Shown here: in pieces, positions 34,572-44,424 of the stretch
Layout: each line of letters opens with the position of its first letter
Position numbering within the stretch: the first letter of the stretch is position 1
Source: Antitrichia curtipendula
Lineage: Eukaryota > Streptophyta > Bryopsida > Hypnales > Leucodontaceae
Direction: 5' to 3'
Assembly: GCA_951230915.1 (NCBI GenBank)
Contig: OX579635.1
Span: forward strand, 2,170,001 to 2,234,000
Length of the DNA stretch: 64,000 nt
Notes under the pieces: generated by a model
Told to the model about the DNA's origin: nothing
Databases searched by the model: none
Seen by the model: the letters and a program-made list of their open reading frames with translations, nothing else
Made by a program: the position numbers and the translations under genes

Positions 34572-36065
34572 TCAGACCCTACATCATTCCAAGTTACCGG
34601 TTGAATATCATCACTGGGGTGTGAAACGAAACATACCTTGAACTTGACACGGTTGTCGTGTGCCTCCCTTGTCTGTCTGGATACTGATACGCTTCCCAGT
34701 GGAGCGGAATCCTTTGGATTCTGTGGACGACCCATGTCTATCCAAACAGCTCTCGCCCCAAGAATATTTGTGGCCCAAGAAGGTTGAATCGCCTAGAAAT
34801 GATTCACTCTGTTGTAGTAAGCCGAGATGGATCGGAGAATTTCATCGTTCTCTGTCCAGACGATGTAGCAACTCCACTTCTTGAATTCGTCTATAGTTTC
34901 CACGTCGACTCCAAATGTCGGGTCCTGCATCATCCTGCTGGCCTCTACGCTGTGTTGGCCGTTGATTATCAAGAACTTGCCATCCTTGATCTCCTCCCAC
35001 GATTCTGGTTTTTCCTTGCAGTTTGTAGGCATGACGCAGAGGGTTTGTCTAGAGCTTCTGTCGGGCATGTGGATCATCTAATGCATCATGTCCTCGACAA
35101 TTCGAGTTTCCTTACTTCTAATATTCCTTGTGGCAGGTGCTTGGATTAACTGTATAATGTTGAGCTCTTTCTTCTCCATCTTGAGCAGGAAGGCATCCGC
35201 ACAATTTATCCAGAATTTCTTGTACGCTTTATTGGACTCCTCGTAGTTGGGTTTCTTGCTGGCCTTCAACGATTGTGGAATTTCACTGAGCTCCGGTTGA
35301 ACGCTCATGTCCTCCGTGACAGTCACAGATGCTGTCCTTCCCACATTTCTTCTGGCAGGTGGTGGAGGTGGTGGTATACCTTCTGGGACGGCGTCGGCTG
35401 TTCTTCGAGATCTGGTTCCCCGTCTGGATGTTGAAGGCTGGGTGTCCATGGATATTTGGCTTGGCCCCTGGCTGTCGATGTTCAGTGATACGGTCCGGGC
35501 AGCCATGCTCTTCTTCGCCATTGCGAGCTTCGCCTTGAGGACTGCAAAGTCCTGGAAGAGGCTTCAAATTTTCTGGCAGAGCTTTCGGCCAGTCAAGGGA
35601 TCGCCATTGGCTTTCTGAAAGAACTTCTCACTGACTTTGTTCTCCAGCTCTTTAATTTCCGACCGGTACTGTAGGCTCCAAAGAATTCAGGAGGTTCGTC
35701 ACTCTGAATGGAATCTCCTCAGACTTGAACGATATCGTGAAGTGGTACTAGTCTGCGGCAGGGATTCCCGTCTGCGTGGTCACGCAGTGCACTTCGACGT
35801 GGTTGTTATCGCCCTCTATCACCTCCTTGATTTTCTTGTCGTAGGAGAGCGGGATGAAGACCTCCATTCTTTTGAATTGGACGTAGAAGCATATCTGCTC
35901 CGTGAAGGGGATCATGTGCAAACTCCAACACTCGATCTTCTCTGGGTTTTGGAATTTCCAATAATCTCTATCGTTGAGTATGTCGTCCCCATCTCCATCA
36001 TCTTCTGGTCGCCTGTTCTCTGACCGCTTGTAGTATGATTCAAGTTTCGGCACTTAGTCTTCCAT

Positions 36066-37871
36066 CCTGCAGGTCATGGGCGAAGTAGACGCAAGTCTAA
36101 TTAGCTCGACTCGAGCTGATCAGAGTTTTGCGCGTATGTTTTTGTTTCCTTATCCTGCTTTAGATTTTCTCACAGTTCGATTATTTCACGACTCTTCACT
36201 TTCTTATGCAGTAACCACGCCAATTTAGCTCGACTCGAGTTGAATTAGCTTTCTGTTCATGTGTGTTTGGATTTCTATATATGTTGGAACTGTTTTTTGT
36301 CTATTGTCGCCAGTCTTCTGCAGGTTTTATCAATGGATATTTTAGTTGTATCCATTTTTGTAGATAACTCTACCGTGGTGTTTGGTACTACGTTCTGTTT
36401 CAGTACGCTGCCTCTGCTCGTCTATCAGATATTTTCTTGTATCGTGTCATTCAGGTCGATTCGACCTGAATGACACCCTGTAGTTCTCCAGTATGCGGTT
36501 TGCTTAGTGGTCTTGCGCTGCCTCTCGCCGTCCTGCATGTATTCCCTTGTTTTGTTTCATTCAGGTCGATTTGACCTGAATTGCTTAATGTATTGTTTGG
36601 GAATGTGTTTTACTTAGTGGTCTAGCGGAGTGCCACTACATATAATTATGGGATCTTCTTATCTTGTTCTGGCATATGTGCAATTCATGTCGAATCGAGC
36701 TGAATTGCACTTAGCTTGACGGCGGACTGGGACCCGAGGACACTTGTTCTGATGTTGATATCCGGCTATATCCTTTGATATCCGGATAATACCCGGATTA
36801 AATTATATTGATACCAGTGTTACAGTACAGGATTCAATTCGCTTGAATATTTTCTAGACCCTAAACCCTAAGCCGTGGGATGATGACCCTAAAGTGACAC
36901 CCTGAAGCCTGTACCCTTGACCCGAAGCCCAGATCCTAAATCCTAACACAGATAGTGCATAACAGAGCTAGAAACTAACCTGGAAATATAACAAGAGACA
37001 AACTTGAGTATGCTCAAAATGCAGCAATTCCCCAATCCTGCAAGATTACCAACATTCGTTAGAATTTCAAAACTTCCAAGAAACAAGAAACAACATACGC
37101 TAATGAATAAGGAACTGAAACAACAGACGCTAATGAAATCAGCAAGTACTGAAATGGAAATGCTTCACTCACCAAGTGCGTGCACAATATATAACAAATT
37201 CGCACACTTTCGGGACTCACACACAGCAACGCAATTTCTTCGTAGATGAAGAACAGAAAATTGTGGCACACTAGCACCGAGCAATACTTCAAACTCCAGG
37301 TGCAATGTTAACCTAATCAATGCCAAAACAATCCACATTTAGAACTTTCAAAGGAAACTACAAAGAGCAAATCCAGAACTCAAGAACAAGCTCAAGAATC
37401 ATAAATTCCAAAAGCAACTCGACGTTTACAAACGCTCTCACACTCACATAACAAACTCATACACATCAGATGACCTAGGCAGCTGCAATTCACAAGCTAA
37501 AATCACAAATTCACAGAGGAGCTATGCCCTGAGATTGAAACAAGCGAAAAAAACCACAAAAACAAATCCAGCGCCCAGCAAGTGAAACAAGCGCACAAAA
37601 CACAAAAAACTCAGAGAATCAAAATCCAGCGCCCAGCAAGTGCCTAGCAAGTAAAAGAAGCGCACGAAACCACAAGAATTCAAAGCCTCGAATAAACACG
37701 CATTCAAACTAATTCTGTGAAGTCGGCATCTCAAATTCACCTTTAGAATTGCAGAAACTGCAGAATTACAAGAACTAGAAGACCAAAAAATATATCAAAT
37801 TGAACTCGTTCCTACAACCCTAGAGCGGACCACAACACCAACACCGGGACGAATTCAAATTGGGAACCTAC
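36066..37871 (-). other. Predicted 5' UTR intron of the phosphatase gene, with palindrome cluster
   Basis: The acceptor CCTGCAG lies one base before the ATG at 36065. The best donor is GAGCAAG/GTAGGT at about 37872. The 5' UTR exon would lie upstream at about 37873-38200. The intron holds five palindromes (36101-36710) and some telomere-like CCCTAAACCC near 36855. No coding sequence is seen in it. Confidence 0.55.
36101..36710. repeat. Cluster of five AGCTCGA/AGGTCGA palindromes
   Basis: Copies at 36101-36120, 36225-36244, 36444-36476, 36560-36580 and 36678-36710. The third is a perfect 33-bp palindrome. The fifth has perfect 10-bp outer arms (GTGCAATTCA / TGAATTGCAC). Spacing is about 100-220 bp. 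Confidence 0.92.
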
Positions 37872-38506
37872 CTTGCTCAGATCCGAACTGCAGTTGCACT
37901 CGTCCAAGAAGAATGCACACTCAAGAAACATCTGTCCAAAGGAGCTCCTCTTCAACTCGACACCGCCAATCAATGAAACACGAGGGAGATCACGGAACCC
38001 CAGCGAGGATCTAGCGCCGAAGAATCACCTAGACAGCGCAGCAGGGCCGCGCGAGAATTGAAGAGGAGAGAAGCACCGCGCGAGAAGAATACAAGGAAGC
38101 ACCGCGTGACAACACACAGGAGCGCCAAACCCTAGTGCTCGGCAACGTACCTAGCCCTAAACCCGTGCAATTGAAACAACAAACAACCAAGGGGAGGAGC
38201 AACACGCGAGAAACAAGGAGGGAGGAGAAATAAGCGAGAACACCGGAGGATGGAGCAACATGCGACAACACAGGTTTGCAGAAGCAAATTCCGCGCCAAA
38301 CCCTAGCGCTCGGCGACGAAGCTGGACATACCCTGCCCCTGTACTCAATCCCGACCTCAATATACCCGGAAGTTGATATACCCGACTTGGATGTATACCC
38401 GGATGTTGAGTATATCTGGTCTGGTCCTATACCCGGTAGGTGCTTATATCCGACTGGGCTCTATACCCGGATCTGCTTAATGTATGTCTTACGTGAATAC
38501 CAAAAA

Positions 38507-38695
38507 AATTATACTACTAAGGTAACTCTACCTATGACAAGCAAAGTTTTAGACCAGCCTAATGCAAGCAAAAAATTTCATGAGCAGTACATTTCACAAC
38601 ACACGTGTAATGCTCATGAAATATTTTGCCTGCATTAGGCTGGTCCAAAGTTGGCCTATCATAGGCAGAGTTACCTTATTAATAGTAGTAAAATC
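38507..38695. mobile_element. Fold-back (MITE-like) element, about 190 bp
   Basis: The left arm begins TACTACTAAGGTAACTCTAC and the right arm ends GTTACCTTATTAATAGTAG. The arms of about 85-90 bp pair with scattered mismatches around a tiny loop near 38600. A short frame in it ends LHstop and is an artefact. Confidence 0.85.
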
Positions 38696-38699
38696 CGTA

Positions 38700-39470
38700 G
38701 TTTTAAGAAACGATTTTTTAAGTGAAAGAATCATTCATCCTAAACCTTCAAACAATTAAATCTTCAAGCATTAAAATTTGGATGTCAAGCAATTGTAGCA
38801 AAAATTTTCTTCTCACACCAAATTTACAGCCAGGATGCATAGTTACATTTTGTTCTTGCAAATAATGGTTTTTTGCCAATTATTCTCAAACCAGAAATCA
38901 TTCTCTATGTGCTTTGAGAACTAACCCTATAAAGATGCACTGGACAAAAGTAGTTTGATGAATGACTTCACTATTCTATGTATACAAAATATTTCACATA
39001 TTGGTGAAGTAGTAATTATTGAAAAAAATTTGGTGCCTAACTTTATTATAAGGGACCCACATCATCATTAATGGATTAAACAGCTCATTTGTTGGTGACC
39101 TTGGAACTCAGTTATATTCATATTGTATAACATTAATGTCATTTACAAAACATAAAGGTTAGCGCTCGTTCAAACTTGAAAGACTACGCATTAGTTCTCC
39201 CTTGTGCACAAAATTTCAAAGCATAAATATTAAACTTCTTTTCTCTTTAGTCAATAATGTGTGAAAAGATATTCTACACTAATGAAAGGTAAATCTCAAT
39301 TCTGAATAGCATCCGCTAAGGCAAAATAGTTTCATATTCAATAATTCCCACTACAAGCATTTTGTGCAAAGTAAGAGCTAAATATTGACTATGCTAGTTC
39401 AATAATCCTTTCGTTTATCAATGATTATCCTATTCTTACTACACAAATCTGAACTTCCTTTCAATATACA
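38700..39470. other. AT-rich non-coding stretch
   Basis: No gene, RNA or repeat family recognised. Confidence 0.55.
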
Positions 39471-39474
39471 GGGG

Positions 39475-40790
39475 ACGATCCGTTCAAATACAGCCGCCTT
39501 CCATTCCTAAACTTTCTGGGATACGTGCAAATGGATTGAAGTTACACTTAAATTTAATATTTCCATGGATTCAAATAATTGGGAGTATTTACAACTTCTA
39601 TAATTTTGTTCCAATGGCTTTCGAGATGAAATTCCATGACATTTGATATCGGGGGACATTAAAGTACAGGCCCCCTTTCATTCCTACATTTTTTTGGACA
39701 CGTGCAAATGGATTCAAGTTACATTTAAATTTAATATTTCCATGGATTCAAATAGTTGGGAGTATTTACAACTTCTATAATTTTGTTCCAATGGCTTTCG
39801 AGATGAAATTCCATGACATTTGATATCGGGGGACATTAAAGTACAGGCCCCCTTTCATTCCTACATTTTTTTGGACACGTGCAAATGGATTCAAGTTACA
39901 TTTAAATTTAATATTTCCATGGATTCAAATAGTTGGGAGTATTTACAACTTCTATAATTTTGTTCCAATGGCTTTCGAGATGAAATTCCATGACATTTGA
40001 TATCGGGGGACATTAAAGTACAAGCCCCCTTTCATTCCTACATTTTTTTGGACACGTGCAAATGGATTCAAGCTACATTTAAGTTTAATATTTCCATGGA
40101 TTCAAATAGTTGGGAGTATTTACAACTTCTATAATTTTGTTCCAATGGCTTTCGAGATGAAATTCCATGACATTTGATATCGGGGGATATTAAAGTACAG
40201 GCCCCCTTTCATTCCTACATTTTTTTGGACACGTGCAAATGGATTCAAGTTACATTTAAATTTAATATTTCCATGGATTCAAATAGTTGGGAGTATTTAC
40301 AACTTCTATAATTTTGTTCCAATGGCTTTCGAGATGAAATTCCATGACATTTGATATCGGGGGACATTAAAGTACAGGCCCCCTTTCATTCCTACATTTT
40401 TTTGGACACGTGCAAATGGATTCAAGTTACATTTAAATTTAATATTTCCATGGATTCAAATAGTTGGGAGTATTTACAACTTCTATAATTTTGTTCCAAT
40501 GGCTTTCAAGATGAAATTCCATGACATTTGATATCGGGGGACATTAAAGTACAGGCCCCCTTTCATTCCTACATTTTTTTGGACACGTGCAAATGGATTC
40601 AAGTTACATTTAAATTTAATATTTCCATGGATTCAAATAGTTGGGAGTATTTACAACTTCTATAATTTTGTTCCAATGGCTTTCAAGATGAAATTCCATG
40701 ACATTTGATATTGGGGGACATTAAAGTACAGGCCCCCTTTCACTCCTACATTTTTTTGGACACGTGCAAATGGATCCAAGTTATATACAA
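39475..40790. repeat. 177-bp tandem satellite, about seven copies
   Basis: The word TAAAGTACAGGCCCCCTTTC recurs with near identity. AAAGTAC starts at 39661, 39838, 40015, 40192, 40369, 40546 and 40723, exactly 177 bp apart each time. The first copy (from 39475) and the last partial copy are more diverged, as expected for array edges. No coding sense. The length is close to one nucleosome repeat. Confidence 0.97.
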
Positions 40791-40799
40791 ATTTTTAAA

Positions 40800-42660
40800 C
40801 AGTCATTGAAAGGAAATTACTTGCCTACATTAAAATGACTGTGTCTGCAATTTTAGTTTGTTCATAATTATCTGATTAGTTGGGCATTTACGAGTTAATA
40901 TTTGAGAATGATATGGAAATTAAGAGGTTCACGGTTTTTAAAATGAAAGTAACCTTCTTGAAAGCATTAATTTTGAATTATTTTGACTGTAAATTGCTTG
41001 GAAATACATAAATTATGAACTATTTATTGAGCCATCAAGTCTACACTTCAACAATTATATGCATAATTTAATTTATCCTTAATCTAAGAACAACTATTTC
41101 CCTTCAATGATGTGTAAAAAATTAGTTTATAACTTGTACATATTCTTCCATTGCCGTGATATTGCCAATTCCATGACATTTCAAGTGTTGGATGAATTTT
41201 TAAAGTACAATGCACGGGTCACTTATTTCTCATTTCTTTCAAAATAAAATAAATTAAGGTTGCACAGTTTGAGTGCGTCAATAGATTAAATGTCCTCTAA
41301 TTATTTGCAACTTCTGCAGGATAGAAATAGAAGCAATAATAGAATGTTATTGTTGAATTTTTTATTTATTAGAGACTAAGTTATATGAATGTGTACAGAC
41401 TTAAGAATTGTGGCATGAATGATTATGAATGTTTATTAATTTTATCTTATGTTTACACAATCATTTGGTTTTTACTAACTCATAAGAAATTGAATTGTTT
41501 TACTTTCAGGAGCAGAATATTCAACTAAGGTCATTAGTCTAAGTAAGTGATCTTGTTCACATTTTATTTTGCATAATTATCAATAAATGCATGATTTCAT
41601 TCAAGCATACTAATAGTATGCTTACCTCTAAATAGAAACACTATTATTATCATTAGTGTAATAATTGTGCAAATGAATTATTATTTGCAATCCACTCGCC
41701 AGAAGAACATTCAAAAATGGATAAGTAACGTTTAAATTAGGCCGTCCACTATTGCGGCAAGTATATTGCTGCAATGAATCATATAATAGCCTTCATGTAA
41801 ACAACCATAGTTACTCAAGCCAGAATTATAGTACTATGCTATGCTTTGAATAAGTGATCCCTAAATCCAACTTCTTTCCAAAAGTATAATTCAACCTCTT
41901 TCCAAAACTTCTTGACATGTAATATATTCAGAAGTGACGAAGAATTGCAAACCCTAAAATCACTTTGTGCGCTTACTATGGTATAATTCTGGGTTTATGG
42001 GGAATTTCATTAAATTGGCCACATTCCGCATGCCATTTTTAGACCGCCCGCTTTGAATCAGAAAATTGATTTTCAAAACAATTATAGATTTCAAAATTCT
42101 AGGAACAACACTGAATTTAAATCATGTGGTTTAAATTGAGAAAGTGATATCATTCTATGACTATTGTAAATAATTTGTAGATATCTTGAGATGGTATAGG
42201 TTTTGGTTATCTATGGCTGTTGTACATTTCAGACCACCCGCTTTGAACTGTCAAAACTGCAAAAGTTAAGGAATTTGACCATTTTCAAAAAGTTGCCTAT
42301 GTTTTTATTTTCTAAACTACAACAAAATCTAAAACCTGAAGTCTAAGTGTACGGATGGAATTTTGAATGTACATCCAAACTTTATTTATGAATTGCAATT
42401 TTTTTTATTAGTACTTCAAGATATCATTTTTCGATTTTTAAAATTTTGGAGAAGGTTCTATACGTGCAGTGATTATAAAACTGAAGAGTGGATTATTCAG
42501 TGGAAGATGCGCCTAATCACTAAACCTGAAAATTGTTAACCGTGAAATTTTTTAGCATAGAAAGCGTACCTTAATTTTAACAGGGAGTGCAACGTAAGCT
42601 GCTTTTTTATCGTTGACAAAAATTTATTTCCTATTTTTGTTTCTAAAGTTGCGGAAGTCT
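40800..42660. other. AT-rich non-coding stretch
   Basis: No gene recognised. Two diverged copies of a TTAGACCGCCCGCTTTGAA-like word occur at about 42038 and 42230, and a 21-bp perfect palindrome occurs at 41603-41623. Confidence 0.55.
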
Positions 42661-42899
42661 GACAATTGCTCCTTGTCTAACTTTTTCCTACATTCCTTTG
42701 CCTATTTCTGGTGGTACAATGGCTTTGTACATCGTGATTCCTTGGTCCTCTAATTAAAGATCCTCTACGACTATTATATTTTGAATAAGCTAATAGTCCG
42801 TTGGCGCCACTACTCTCCCGCCGACGGAGTTCCCGCGAAGGACAAGGGTGTAGCCGCCTCCTCCGATTGCCAAATTCCATTTGCTCATTTTCGTTCTCT

Positions 42900-44416
42900 C
42901 CGGGCTGTGCTGCGCTAGCGATCATTCTCGCGCTTTGTCCTTGTTTGCTCCAGCCGGTGTGCGGAGACTCTGCTTAGTTTTGTATGGAATTGGTTCTCTG
43001 AATAGTGTGGAGGAGAGGCGCTCCATCGCGTTGTGCTCGCCGTAAGTGTGTATTATTCTTAGTATGTAAATTGCGTCCTTCGTTTCACAGTTTGTGGGAA
43101 CCAGAGATTGGATTGCAGTCGCTACTGAATTTGGTGACAGTATGAGAATGCCATTATAGTATTTGCTTTCAGGGTCTTATTGATTGCATTGACTGTGTAA
43201 GAGTGTATTGAGTTTGTTGTAATGAATGACTGACATTTCCATGGAATCGCAGTAGTTGCAGATCAGATTGGTATACCTGAAAATTGAGAAGTGTTCATCC
43301 GACTTATCCGCCGAGAAATCCGGAATCGAAGGCCGTATTCTGAGTCTGTAAGGCTTCCGTAAATGTCGAGTAAGTTCAGCTCGATTCGACCTGAATCACT
43401 GGAGCCCAATGACACAATACATTTTCTCAGCTCTATTCAACCTGAATTACATGAAGGGACTCGTCAGCAACACTGGTTGACTTCAGCTCGATTCGACCTG
43501 AATTGACTTACCTTATAGTTCATTAAATCATGAACAGTCGACCACTTTAATGTACACCCCATACGAATCTAATCAGCTCGAACCAAGCTGACTGGTGAGC
43601 TCGTATGAGCAAAGCCATTTACAATATGTGAAAGTAATAATCAGTGAGTAACATACTGAGTATTGCTCAGCGGCGATGTATTGACCCACCTGGTTTGGTT
43701 TAGCTCGACTCGAGCTGATCTACAATGACATGATTATCTTTGTGTGTGGAGACAGTCTCCACGGGTTTGTCATTCTACGTAGTGTAGTCCTGATACATTA
43801 TCCTACGTAGGTTCCATAATGTAACCTGCATAGGTGTATGCTTCAGCTCGACTCGACCTGAATCATTCTGTCCATTTGATAGATTGTAATATTTCCATCT
43901 CAACTCGAGCAGATGTAAATGTTGGTTATTCCTTTTATATGATCTGTTCATGAACAACTCTTCCTGTCATCAGCTCGATACGACCTGAATTAACTATGTA
44001 GTCATTTCTTGAGCACGATAGTAATATATTTCTGTGATATTTTTATCCTACGATTCTAATTAGCTCGGTAAGTCCGAGATGGTGAGGTCTTGTAAGGAGA
44101 ACCATTTACACTATATATTTAATAATTAATTCCTAGTGCCGGTCTGAATACTTCTCATTGGACCATGGATGTTATATTTGGTTTCGATCAGCTCGGGTCG
44201 GGCTGATATACTTTGACATGGATATTTATGTTCTTGACGACATTCTGTACGAGATTGGCATTTCTATATAATGTGTAGATTATTCTATCTCTTTTAAATT
44301 ACAGAGGATAAGAGTTATTTGCATTGATGTACGCTTTAGCTCGATTCGAGCTGGTGTGTAGTGTAAATGCTTTGTGTCTTGTTACTTACCTGTACTTCTA
44401 GATTTTTGGGGGCAGG
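42900..44416 (+). other. Predicted 5' UTR exon and long 5' UTR intron of the DUF7869-like gene
   Basis: A GC-richer block ends in CTCGCC/GTAAGTGTG at about 43041. The only good acceptor before the ATG is TTTTTGGGGGCAG at 44404-44416. The intervening 1.37 kb is non-coding and contains eleven AGCTCGA-type palindromes. The promoter should lie just before 42900. Splice sites are read from sequence; transcription is inferred. Confidence 0.55.
43375..44353. repeat. Array of eleven AGCTCGA-type palindromes in the 5' UTR intron
   Basis: Copies begin at 43375, 43426, 43482, 43572, 43700, 43842, 43897, 43970, 44060, 44188 and 44336. Typical forms are TTCAGCTCGATTCGACCTGA and TTAGCTCGACTCGAGCTGAT. Copies at 43897 and 44060 are weak. 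Spacing is 50-150 bp, and the sequence between copies is not conserved. Confidence 0.92.
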
Positions 44417-44424
44417 TATCTTAA

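Larger units (their letters stand above)
30597..36065 (-). pseudogene. Multi-exon gene: GQH-type (ParB/DGQHR-like) region plus C-terminal FCP1/SCP-like phosphatase domain
   Basis: Minus strand, ATG at 36065. Predicted exons: 36065-34637, 34448-33099, 32884 to about 31906, 31685-31423 and 31244-30597, with good GT..AG signals (GTATGT, GTGAGT, TTGCAG). Exon 1 contains DYWKFQNPEKIECWSLHM, a Pro-rich linker (PPPPPPARR), then KDGKFLIINGQHSVEASRMM, CYIVWTENDEILRSISAYYN and PSWATNILGARAVW. The NGQHS core recalls ParB/DGQHR folds. Exons 2-3 are helical with a Pro/Ser-rich end. The last exon is an FCP1/NIF-type domain. Stops in an otherwise continuous frame: TAA 36054, TAG 35748, TGA 35564, TAG 35078, TAG 34793, TAG 33909 and TAA 33471, plus a one-base shift near 35670. 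All lie between recognisable parts of one protein, so this is a decaying copy. Confidence 0.65.

Noticed and set aside
10595..36056. Reassignment of UAG (or UAG/UAA) to an amino acid, because many frames continue past TAG
   Set aside because: TGA and TAA occur in the same way in the same families, and TAG also stands at plausible true ends (15038, 23721, 27112). Known Trp/Gln/Arg sites explain several stops as transitions in decaying repeats.
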